Shown here piece after piece: positions 1-6,946 of a stretch of 7,390 nucleotides of DNA. Both the position numbers and the translations under genes were made by a program. The notes under the pieces are model-generated. The model did not search any database. It was not told the DNA's origin and worked only from the letters and a program-made list of their open reading frames with translations. This stretch comes from HGM04593 sp045634365 (GTDB lineage: Bacteria; Bacteroidota; Bacteroidia; Bacteroidales; Bacteroidaceae), in the NCBI GenBank assembly GCA_045634365.1, contig JAZRAC010000021.1:1-7390 (forward strand), read 5' to 3'. The first letter of the stretch is position 1. Each line of letters starts with the position of its first letter.

Positions 1-855
1 CAGTTTGACTGGAATCCCCACAAGAAATTCAACCTTATTGCTGGACTTCGTTTCGACTATTTCTCAGAGACTAAACTATCGCACTTATCACCCAAGTTGG
101 GTTTGATGTACAAAATGGGCAACTGCTCTTTGAGAGGTTCGTATGCTGGAGGTTTCCGTGCTCCTACACTCAAAGAGATGTATATGAATTTCTATATGGG
201 AAATATCTTTATGATATATGGTAATCCCAATTTGAAACCAGAATCGAGTCATAATTTCTCGCTTTCCGCAGAGTATATAAAGGGACAGCACAACCTAACC
301 GTAACTGGATTTTATAATATTGTTGATGATAGAATTACCACAGCGTGGAATCAGGCATTGGGCGGACAGGTGTATACCAATATGTCTCGTCTGCAAGTGG
401 CTGGTATTGATGCAAACGCTTCGGGAAGGTATAGCTGCGGTATTTCGTGGAGATTGTCTTATGCCTACACCTATGAGCATATAAAGAGAGGTGAACCGAT
501 GCTTTCATCGACACGCCCCCATACGGCTACTGCCCGTATTGCATATGACAAGGATTGGGATATTTATGGTTTGAGCGTGGCTTTAACAGGTCGCTACTTG
601 TCAAAATTAACCACTGATGTCTATACAGAGATGACTTCATACGAAGAGACAGAAAAGCAGACCTATCCTGGCTATACGATTTGGAAATTGAGTCTGGCAC
701 AGCGAGTATGGTGTGGTGTCAATATCACATTGGCGGTGGATAACCTGTTTAACTATCGCCCCGACTACTATTATAGCAATTCACCCAGCACAACGGGTAC
801 GACCTGCTCTATTGGTGTTTCGCTTGATATAGAACAGATGTTTAAGAAAAAGTAA
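1..855 (+). CDS. hmuR: TonB-dependent haem receptor, C-terminal part (hmuR-like), 5' truncated by window edge
   Basis: The frame is open from base 1, so the true start lies upstream; the ATG at 97 is internal. The 284 visible residues are the C-terminal half of an outer-membrane beta-barrel: alternating aromatic/polar strands, a DNLFNY motif at about 739-756, and an ending close to Phe (MFKKK). A FRAP box (154-165) and an NPNL box (223-234), 19 residues apart, are the paired signatures of haem/haemoglobin receptors such as P. gingivalis HmuR and Yersinia HemR. Such receptors move haem into the periplasm using TonB energy. The stop is 12 bases before hmuS, so the two are probably co-transcribed. 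Oddly, no His lies between the two boxes, where haem receptors usually carry one; Met and Tyr fill the stretch. The plug domain, signal peptide and any hmuY gene are outside the window. Family assignment is firm; haem as ligand rests on the boxes and on hmuS next door. Confidence 0.88.
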   Translation, partial: QFDWNPHKKFNLIAGLRFDYFSETKLSHLSPKLGLMYKMGNCSLRGSYAGGFRAPTLKEMYMNFYMGNIFMIYGNPNLKPESSHNFSLSAEYIKGQHNLTVTGFYNIVDDRITTAWNQALGGQVYTNMSRLQVAGIDANASGRYSCGISWRLSYAYTYEHIKRGEPMLSSTRPHTATARIAYDKDWDIYGLSVALTGRYLSKLTTDVYTEMTSYEETEKQTYPGYTIWKLSLAQRVWCGVNITLAVDNLFNYRPDYYYSNSPSTTGTTCSIGVSLDIEQMFKKK

Positions 856-867
856 AATAGCAATCAT

Positions 868-3800
868 ATGAAACGAAAGGTTAAAATCTGGGCAGGGATA
901 GCACTGCTCGCAATCGTGTTAGGAGTTGTGGTGTGGAACATTTTATTTTCCACCACACATATTGCATTTGTAAATCATCAGGTCATAACACTTGGGCAGA
1001 TTGCCAAGTCCAATGACAATGACCGCATAAAACTCTCTATTCTCGATGTGGAGGAGTTGGATGAAATCGGCAAATATGATGCTGTACTTATCAATGGAAT
1101 GGGGCTTCGTATTACTGCCCAGCAGAGAACCATGATACAGGATGCTGCCGATAACGGAGTGTGCGTTATTACAACAATGGCAACCAATCCTGCCAATGAG
1201 ATAATCTCGGCAGATTCGACAACGGTTGCCACTATCAAAGGGTATTTGAATGGTGGAGGTCGTCGCAACTATCGAAATATGCTGACCTATATTCGTCGCA
1301 ATATAGATGGTAAAGCAATAGATACAGAAGAGCCGGATGCTCCAGTCAAGCGTGAGCAAAAACAATTCTACCACATAGATCCAACTGTTCCCGAAGATGA
1401 GGAGATTGACTTTGGCAGTGTAACGGAATATGAAATATTCTTGAAGAGTCACAATTTATTAAAAGCGAATGCACCTCGTATCATCATCACAGGACAGATG
1501 GGCGAACCGGAAGAGTTGATAGCTGCATTAGAAAAAAGTGGCAATGTGGTCTATCCTGTTCGCAATATGCAGACTTTAATACAAAGCCATCAAGCGGATT
1601 CTATCCGTCCTGCGGCTGTCATCAATATGGCTCATGGTAGAATGGGTGATTATATAGTAAATTACCTGACTCGTCAAAACATTCCTCTGTTTGCCCCACT
1701 TAACATTAACCGCTTGGTTGATGAATGGGAAGCCGACAAGATGGGAATGAACGGAGGTTTTATGTCGCAAAGCATTGTTATGCCTGAGATTGACGGAGCG
1801 ATTCGCCCATACGCGTTATTCGGACATCGTCTTGATGAAGACGGCTTACAGCAAGCATTCGCAATTCCCGAACGCTTGGAGACATTTGTTCAGACTGTAA
1901 ACAATCATATTGCGTTGCAGAGCAAGCCAAACAGCGAAAAGCGAGTTGCCATCTATTATTACAAAGGTCCCGGACAAAATGCTTTGACCGCAGCAGGAAT
2001 GGAGGTTGCTCCATCGCTCTTCAACCTATTGGTTAGAATGAAGAATGAGGGCTATCGCGTAGAAAACCTCCCTGCATCAGCCGACGAATTAAACAGACTA
2101 ATTCAGCGTCAAGGTGCGGTATTCAATGCCTATGCAGGTGGAGCAAAAGCCGATTTTTTGAAAAATGGCAATCCCGAACTTATATCGGCAGAGGAATATA
2201 ACAAGTGGACGACAAAGGCTGTTCGTCCGGCGATGATGGCAGATGTGGTTGCTCTTGACGGAGAGTTTCCGGGCTCGTATATATCTACAGAAAAAGGAGA
2301 ATTGGCTCTGCCTCGTGTTGATTTGGGCAATGTGGTTTTGCTACCACAATTGGCAGCAGGTGCAGGAGATGATGATTTTGCTATTGTACATGGTACTGAC
2401 GCAGCTCCTCCTCACGCTTATATAGCCTCTTATCTTTGGGCGCAATATGATTTTGAAGCAGATGTGATGATTCACTTCGGTACACACGGAAGTTTGGAGT
2501 TTACTCCAAAAAAACAGGTTGCTCTCAGCAATAATGATTGGGCTGATGTATTGGTTGGAGCAATGCCACATCTCTATATCTATTCGATTGGAGATGTCGG
2601 TGAGGGTGTAATTGCCAAACGCCGTTCGTATGCAACGCTTCAATCTCACCTTACCCCTCCGTTTATGGAGAGTAATGTGAGAGGTATATATAAAGACCTT
2701 TGTACTGCCATTCAGCAATATAATGACTTGCTTTATGCTGATGGCAACCCCAATACAGATAATGCTGCATTGAAGGTAAAACGCCTTACCGTAGAATTAG
2801 GCATTCATAGAGAGTTGCGTTTGGATTCGCTTTTGAATATACCATATACCGAGCAGGAGATTGCCCGCATCGAGACCTTTGCCGAGGAGCTTGCCAACGA
2901 AAAGGTTACAGGTGAACTCTATACTATGGGCGAGCCTTATTCGGCGGAGCGCATACGCAGCAGTGTATATGCTATGTCCACCGAACCTATTGCCTATTCT
3001 ATGTTGGCCTTGGATAAATTAAGAGGTAAGGCTACAGCGGATTTGGAGAAGCACAAATCACTCTTTACCCGCAATTATTTGAACCCTGCCCGTGAATTGG
3101 TTACAAGATTGCTGGGAGGCTCTATGCAGACCACTGATGCCGTAATATGCTCGACCGCAGGTATAACAATGGACGAATTGAGTAAAGCCCGAGAGGTTGA
3201 GCGTTCTCTCAACGCCCCGCAGGATATGATGGCGAGAATGAAAGCTATGCAAGCATCAACAAGCTCTAAAAAGCACTCTACCGGAATGGGGAATTCAAAA
3301 ATTGGTGGAATGTCACATCCTGCAATGGCATCAATGTCAGGTGCTGCAAAAGAGTATAATAAGGAGGAAAAGGAACTCGCTCGTGTCATTATGGAGTTGG
3401 AACGTACAATTCGCAATGTTGGTAATTATAAAGCTGCGTTAGAGAATTGTCCCGAGACAGAATTTGCTTCACTCCTGAATGCCATGGACGGTGGTTATAC
3501 AGTTCCATCGCCGGGTGGTGATCCGATTGCCAATCCGAACACCATTCCTACGGGACGCAACCTTTATGCTGTAAATGCAGAGGCGACACCGAGTGAAGTT
3601 GCTTGGGAGCGTGGTAAGGAGTTGGCTGAGAACACCATCAATATATATCGTGAGCGACACAATGATTCTATACCTCGTAAAGTAAGTTACACGCTTTGGA
3701 GTGGAGAATTTGTTGAAACCGAAGGTGCTACTATTGCTCAAATTCTCTATATGTTAGGTGTGGAGCCTATTCGTGATGCGTTCGGAAGAGTAACGGATAT

Positions 3801-5046
3801 TCGTCTTATACCATCCGAGCAACTTGGTCGTCCTCGTATCGATGCGGTCGTGCAGACCAGCGGACAGTTAAGAGATATTGCCGCTTCTCGCCTGTTCCTC
3901 ATTTCTCGTGCCGTAGAGATGGCTGCCGCAGCAAAAGATGATAAATATGAAAACTTTGTAGCACAGAGTGTGGTTGATGCTGAGCGAACACTCATTGAGC
4001 GTGGTCTCTCGCCTAAGGATGCTCGTGAAGTTTCTACATATCGTGTCTTTGGCGGAGTAAACGGCAACTATGGAACAGGCATTACCGATATGGTACAGAG
4101 TGGCGACCGTTGGGAGAATAGTTCAGAAATAGCCGACATTTATCTGCAAAATATGGGAGCCTTCTATGGCAGCGAAAAGGCTTGGGAGCAGGTACAGCAA
4201 TTCGCTTTGGAAGCAGCTCTTACTAATACAGATGCCGTTATTCAACCACGACAGAGCAACACTTGGGGAGCATTGAGTCTTGACCACGTGTATGAATTTA
4301 TGGGCGGAATGAATCTCGCCGTTCGCAATGTTACAGGCAAAGAGCCCGATGCCTATATGAGTGACTATCGCAATCGAAACAATATGCGTATGCAGGAGTT
4401 GAAGGAGGCAATCGGTGTAGAGAGCCGAACAACCATCTTCAACCCTACATATATCAAAGAGAAAATGAAAGGCGAAGCAACAGCCGCAGCCGGATTTGCC
4501 GAAATTGTACAAAACACCTATGGCTGGAATGTGATGAAACCTGAGGCAGTTGACGATGAGTTGTGGGATGAGATCTATAATGTATACGTCCAGGATAAAT
4601 TCGATTTGGGCGTAAGAAACTACTTTGAACAACAGAACCCAGCTGCTTTGCAAGAAATGACTGCCGTAATGATGGAAACAGCCCGTAAAGGTATGTGGAA
4701 AGCTTCCGCAGAGCAATTGGCAACAATTGCAGAGCTGCATACAGAACTGGTTGAAGAGTATAAGCCTTCGTGTTCGGGTGCTGTATGCAACAATAGCAAA
4801 TTGCGTGAGTTTATCGCATCCAAGACAACACCTGATATGGCTCGTCAGTATCAACAGAGCATTCAAGACATTCGTGAGGCTTCGCTCTCGAATGACAAGA
4901 GTATGGTTCTAAAACGTGAGGAGTTGAACGAAGCGGATAAGGTTACTACAATCATTAGCAATACCGTTGTCGCAGTGTTGGCTATTGTTGCAATCGTAAT
5001 ATTGATTGCAGTTGTACGTCGTCGTCGTAAAAAGATGGAGGAATAA
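868..5046 (+). CDS. hmuS: HmuS: membrane-anchored CobN/BchH-type chelatase subunit, probable haem dechelatase
   Basis: 1392 residues, slightly longer than typical CobN. CobN-family landmarks occur in order: PEIDGAI (306-312), the segment from RVAIYYYKGPG (359-369), an HGTD..PPH stretch (508-516), HFGTHGSLEF (536-545) running into PKK and later akRRs..HLTPP, VPSPGGDP and PTGRN (879-898), FGGVNGNYGTGI (1061-1072), and NTWG followed by YEFMGG (1131-1147). Unlike cytosolic CobN it has a hydrophobic helix near each end (about 7-27 and 1362-1383), flanked by MKRKVK and RRRRKK. By the positive-inside rule both tails are cytoplasmic and the catalytic body periplasmic. A Met/Ser/His-rich insert sits at about 787-828 and a CSGAVC pair at 1302-1307. 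Bacteroidetes hmuS lies in haem-uptake operons; I recall work on the B. thetaiotaomicron protein reporting reductive iron removal from haem that leaves the porphyrin. Cobaltochelatase is the name automated annotation would give, but the operon argues for haem. Confidence 0.9.
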   Translation: MKRKVKIWAGIALLAIVLGVVVWNILFSTTHIAFVNHQVITLGQIAKSNDNDRIKLSILDVEELDEIGKYDAVLINGMGLRITAQQRTMIQDAADNGVCVITTMATNPANEIISADSTTVATIKGYLNGGGRRNYRNMLTYIRRNIDGKAIDTEEPDAPVKREQKQFYHIDPTVPEDEEIDFGSVTEYEIFLKSHNLLKANAPRIIITGQMGEPEELIAALEKSGNVVYPVRNMQTLIQSHQADSIRPAAVINMAHGRMGDYIVNYLTRQNIPLFAPLNINRLVDEWEADKMGMNGGFMSQSIVMPEIDGAIRPYALFGHRLDEDGLQQAFAIPERLETFVQTVNNHIALQSKPNSEKRVAIYYYKGPGQNALTAAGMEVAPSLFNLLVRMKNEGYRVENLPASADELNRLIQRQGAVFNAYAGGAKADFLKNGNPELISAEEYNKWTTKAVRPAMMADVVALDGEFPGSYISTEKGELALPRVDLGNVVLLPQLAAGAGDDDFAIVHGTDAAPPHAYIASYLWAQYDFEADVMIHFGTHGSLEFTPKKQVALSNNDWADVLVGAMPHLYIYSIGDVGEGVIAKRRSYATLQSHLTPPFMESNVRGIYKDLCTAIQQYNDLLYADGNPNTDNAALKVKRLTVELGIHRELRLDSLLNIPYTEQEIARIETFAEELANEKVTGELYTMGEPYSAERIRSSVYAMSTEPIAYSMLALDKLRGKATADLEKHKSLFTRNYLNPARELVTRLLGGSMQTTDAVICSTAGITMDELSKAREVERSLNAPQDMMARMKAMQASTSSKKHSTGMGNSKIGGMSHPAMASMSGAAKEYNKEEKELARVIMELERTIRNVGNYKAALENCPETEFASLLNAMDGGYTVPSPGGDPIANPNTIPTGRNLYAVNAEATPSEVAWERGKELAENTINIYRERHNDSIPRKVSYTLWSGEFVETEGATIAQILYMLGVEPIRDAFGRVTDIRLIPSEQLGRPRIDAVVQTSGQLRDIAASRLFLISRAVEMAAAAKDDKYENFVAQSVVDAERTLIERGLSPKDAREVSTYRVFGGVNGNYGTGITDMVQSGDRWENSSEIADIYLQNMGAFYGSEKAWEQVQQFALEAALTNTDAVIQPRQSNTWGALSLDHVYEFMGGMNLAVRNVTGKEPDAYMSDYRNRNNMRMQELKEAIGVESRTTIFNPTYIKEKMKGEATAAAGFAEIVQNTYGWNVMKPEAVDDELWDEIYNVYVQDKFDLGVRNYFEQQNPAALQEMTAVMMETARKGMWKASAEQLATIAELHTELVEEYKPSCSGAVCNNSKLREFIASKTTPDMARQYQQSIQDIREASLSNDKSMVLKREELNEADKVTTIISNTVVAVLAIVAIVILIAVVRRRRKKMEE
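5037..5041 (+). promoter_or_regulatory. Shine-Dalgarno-like GGAGG before hmuT
   Basis: GGAGG lies in the last codons of hmuS, four bases before the hmuT ATG at 5046. No comparable purine block precedes hmuS or hmuU, and only a weak AGAG precedes hmuV. Strong Shine-Dalgarno sites are uncommon in Bacteroidetes, so its presence here supports the 5046 start. Being coding sequence for Glu residues, it could also be coincidence. Confidence 0.5.
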
Positions 5047-5741
5047 TGGAAACGGTTGTTCTCATAATGATGATATTGGTTTGCTTCAATTATGTGTTGA
5101 AGCAAACCAATAGAAAGCTTTATTCTGTGGTGTTTTCTGCTGCTGTATGTGCATTGTTTGTCGGCTTGATGTGGCCGTATGCTATCGAGCAATCCAAATC
5201 GCAAATATCCGATTGGCTTGCAGATTCGACACTGATGCTTGATATTGCCGTTATTCTTACATTAGAGGTGGCAATACAGATGTCATTCTGTATTCTTTCG
5301 GCACACATGCAGACTTCGGGCAAAGTCAAACAGATAACAATATGGGTATATCGCATATTGAGATGGTTTCCAGGAGTACTTATTTTCCCTGTGCTATTCA
5401 GTTTGTTGGTTTCGGCAATATTCGCATTGCCGGGTGTGTCATTCTCGCTTGTTGCGTGGGTATTAGCCGCGATTGTATTTTTTGTAATACCTCTTGGTAG
5501 TTGGATTATTAGATGGCTATTGCCCGAAAAGGAAATCCGTCTTGAACTATTTTTTCTTGCCAATGCCTTGATTGCAATTTTGGGAGTAATTGCTACGGTG
5601 AATGGTCAGACGGCTGTTGCCGGTATAAGTGAGGTAGATTGGAGTGCGTTGGGAGGCATAGTCGTACTACTCATATTAGGACTTGCCGCTGGGGCTATTG
5701 TATACAGAATAAAATTAAAACGAATAATTAAAAACAGATAA
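5046..5741 (+). CDS. hmuT: HmuT: polytopic inner-membrane protein of the hmu operon
   Basis: 231 residues, almost wholly hydrophobic, with about seven predicted membrane helices: roughly 2-16, 26-47, 64-86, 108-127, 131-156, 166-185 and 202-220, ending in a basic tail (RIKLKRIIKNR). I see no ATP-binding, cofactor or catalytic motif. Charged or polar residues in or near helices (D66, E74, and R103/R106 at a helix edge) are candidates for function. The start codon shares one base with the hmuS stop (TAATG), and a GGAGG lies just before it, so translation is probably coupled to hmuS. The name rests mainly on position between a CobN-like gene and an ExbB-like gene, as in P. gingivalis hmuRSTUV. 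Archaeal CobN-like clusters often contain a DUF2162 membrane protein in a similar slot, and HmuT may be related; I cannot confirm that here. Possible roles are moving iron or porphyrin inward, or scaffolding HmuS with the U/V motor. Confidence 0.75.
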   Translation: METVVLIMMILVCFNYVLKQTNRKLYSVVFSAAVCALFVGLMWPYAIEQSKSQISDWLADSTLMLDIAVILTLEVAIQMSFCILSAHMQTSGKVKQITIWVYRILRWFPGVLIFPVLFSLLVSAIFALPGVSFSLVAWVLAAIVFFVIPLGSWIIRWLLPEKEIRLELFFLANALIAILGVIATVNGQTAVAGISEVDWSALGGIVVLLILGLAAGAIVYRIKLKRIIKNR

Positions 5742-5745
5742 CATT

Positions 5746-6342
5746 ATGAATTACATTTCAGACATCCTCTACTGGATTTCGACAGGCTTGCTTGTTCCTG
5801 TCATCGTATTATTGATTTTCTTCTTTGGGCGAGCTTTGTTGCTTATAGGAAATTTCTTTGGCCAATATTTGGCTATTCGCCGTACCGAATCGCTTATAGC
5901 AAAAGAACTTGACGGACTGAATAAAGAGAATGTATCTACACTCTCGGAGCGTTTGCCAAAGAAGAATCCCTCTTTGGTTGTAACCTATATGAATCGTTTG
6001 CTTGTGGCCGATAGTGTGGCTATGCGTCAGCGTTTACTTTCTGATTTTGAAATAGCGGCAGATAAAGATCTTTCCACCTCAAAAACGCTAAGCAAGATGG
6101 GGCCGATGCTCGGACTTATGGGTACACTTATTCCGATGGGGCCTGCATTGGTAGGACTTTCGACCGGTGATATTGCATCGATGGCTTATAACATGCAGGT
6201 AGCATTTGCGACAACAGTTGTAGGTCTATTCGCTGCTGCTATCGGCTTTATTACCCAGCAGGTAAAACAGCGTTGGTTTTTACAGGATATGACAAATCTT
6301 GAATTTGTAGCCGAGTTGTTGAATGAAAAACAGAGTAAATAA
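5746..6342 (+). CDS. hmuU: HmuU: MotA/TolQ/ExbB-family proton-channel protein
   Basis: 198 residues with the ExbB/TolQ layout: one N-terminal helix (about 12-36), a cytoplasmic stretch (about 40-115), then two helices (about 117-139 and 152-173). The family signature is clear in GPMLGLMGTLIPMGPAL (119-135), including the Gly-Thr pair at 126-127, and in the FATTVVGLFAAAIG run (154-167). Family members form the pentameric ring of proton-driven motors that energise TonB, Tol or flagella. Thr127 and Thr157 line up by motif spacing with the pore threonines of ExbB (T148, T181 in E. coli numbering, from memory). The membrane Glu five residues before the second Thr in ExbB/TolQ appears as Val152 here, with Gln151 beside it. 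The gene starts four bases after hmuT, and its stop shares one base with the hmuV start. The likely job is powering HmuS, or the haem receptor, as part of a U/V complex. Confidence 0.85.
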   Translation: MNYISDILYWISTGLLVPVIVLLIFFFGRALLLIGNFFGQYLAIRRTESLIAKELDGLNKENVSTLSERLPKKNPSLVVTYMNRLLVADSVAMRQRLLSDFEIAADKDLSTSKTLSKMGPMLGLMGTLIPMGPALVGLSTGDIASMAYNMQVAFATTVVGLFAAAIGFITQQVKQRWFLQDMTNLEFVAELLNEKQSK

Positions 6343-6668
6343 TGAGAAGAAGACTGCTGAATAAAGATGAGGACAACGACCCGATGAGCGTTGTCAGTAA
6401 CCTTTTCGATGTGGCAATGGTTTTTGCTGTTGCTTTAATGGTTGCTCTAGTAAGCCGATATAATATGACCGAAATGTTCAGTCAGGCAGATTTTACGATG
6501 GTTAAGAACCCGGGTAAAGAGAATATGGAAATTATTACAAAGGAGGGCGAGAAAATCAATCGTTACACACCTTCCGAAGACCAAGATTCAAAAAGTGGGA
6601 AACGAGGAAAAAAAGTCGGCATTGCCTATGAGTTGGAGAATGGCGAAATAATCTATGTACCTGAATAG
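6342..6668 (+). CDS. hmuV: HmuV: DUF2149 protein, ExbD/TolR-like stator partner
   Basis: 108 residues. A short charged cytoplasmic N-terminus (MRRRLLNKDEDNDP) leads into one membrane helix (about 18-39) that begins NLFDVAMVFAVALM. Asp23, at the start of this helix, sits where ExbD, TolR and MotB carry the proton-carrying Asp. The soluble tail ends in GIAYELENGEIIYVPE, which matches my recollection of DUF2149 (a Gly-x-x-Tyr element followed by an ending close to GEIIYVPE). The family is known beside CobN-like and ExbB-like genes in Bacteroidetes and methanogens. The tail is short (about 68 residues) with a Lys/Ser-rich linker (about 74-87), so it is smaller than an ExbD periplasmic domain. The start overlaps the hmuU stop as TAATG, which suggests coupled synthesis of the two motor subunits. 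The ATG at codon 15 would remove the conserved lead-in and is unlikely. The role as HmuU partner is inferred; the DUF2149 match is strong. Confidence 0.85.
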   Translation: MRRRLLNKDEDNDPMSVVSNLFDVAMVFAVALMVALVSRYNMTEMFSQADFTMVKNPGKENMEIITKEGEKINRYTPSEDQDSKSGKRGKKVGIAYELENGEIIYVPE

Positions 6669-6687
6669 GTACTATCTCACAAACGAG

Positions 6688-6725
6688 TAATAGTAGTAAA
6701 GATTTAGCTGCTATTGTTTGTTTTG
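6688..6725 (+). terminator. Probable intrinsic terminator of the hmu operon
   Basis: Twenty bases after the hmuV stop, AATAGTAG (6689-6696) pairs with CTGCTATT (6708-6715) with one G-U pair. The stem can extend inward by three A/T pairs past a bulged G to a four-base loop. The run GTTTGTTTT follows at once. The stem is A/T-rich and modest, but its place and the T-rich tail fit Rho-independent termination. Confidence 0.6.
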
Positions 6726-6783
6726 GCTATTTATTATTAGGTGTTTATAGTTTATTTATAGCAAAATAATTTCAAAAAACGCG

Positions 6784-6817
6784 ACCCGCCAGCAGTTCTT
6801 ACGGGATGCTGACGGGT
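6784..6817. terminator. G/C-rich hairpin, probable bidirectional terminator between convergent genes
   Basis: ACCCGCCAGCA (6784-6794) pairs with TGCTGACGGGT (6807-6817) over 11 positions with one C-A mismatch, around a 12-base loop. On the plus strand it is followed by TCTGTTATTT. On the minus strand the stem runs into six T residues (the A6 run at 6775-6780), which is the better tail. It therefore suits the end of the leftward DUF4248 transcript and may back up hmu termination. Confidence 0.65.
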
Positions 6818-6913
6818 TCTGTTATTTCGGTTTTGAGTTTTTCAAGGGATATTCAGTTCGTACATGCTTCCGCTGGCCAAGTACATTGATAATATTCATA
6901 ATGTAATTCATCC

Positions 6914-6946
6914 GGGGGATATTGCGTGAAGAGTCACGGTTCCCCC
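6914..6946. repeat. Inverted repeat spanning the DUF4248 stop codon
   Basis: GGGGGA (6914-6919) is the complement of TCCCCC (6941-6946), and inside it CGTGA (6925-6929) is the complement of TCACG (6934-6938) around an AGAG loop. The two stems are separated by an uneven internal loop (5 and 2 bases). The right arms lie in the last codons and stop of the minus-strand gene. No T-run follows on either strand, so a classical terminator is not supported; it may form an RNA 3'-end structure. Confidence 0.4.

Noticed and set aside
97..855. Start of the receptor gene at the ATG at 97
   Set aside because: The same frame is open back to base 1 with barrel-like sequence, and a receptor of this family is over 600 residues, so the gene is cut by the window edge.
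943..1452. 169-codon open frame on the minus strand opposite the hmuS N-terminal region
   Set aside because: Antisense shadow: no family resemblance and no start signals, and the plus-strand frame continues through it with conserved CobN blocks on either side.
4123..4866. 247-codon open frame on the minus strand inside hmuS
   Set aside because: It lies wholly opposite a well-supported CobN-family coding region, reads as Cys/His/Leu-rich with no recognisable domain, and is explained by codon bias of the plus-strand gene.
868..5046. Classical cobaltochelatase for vitamin B12 synthesis
   Set aside because: The membrane anchors, the lack of CobS/CobT or other cob genes in the window and the haem receptor/ExbB-like/DUF2149 neighbours fit hmuS far better. 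Nearby regions outside the window were not seen.
6859..6887. GTACATG / CAAGTAC imperfect inverted repeat in the convergent gap
   Set aside because: Seven positions with a mismatch and no T-run; easily explained by chance next to much stronger hairpins.
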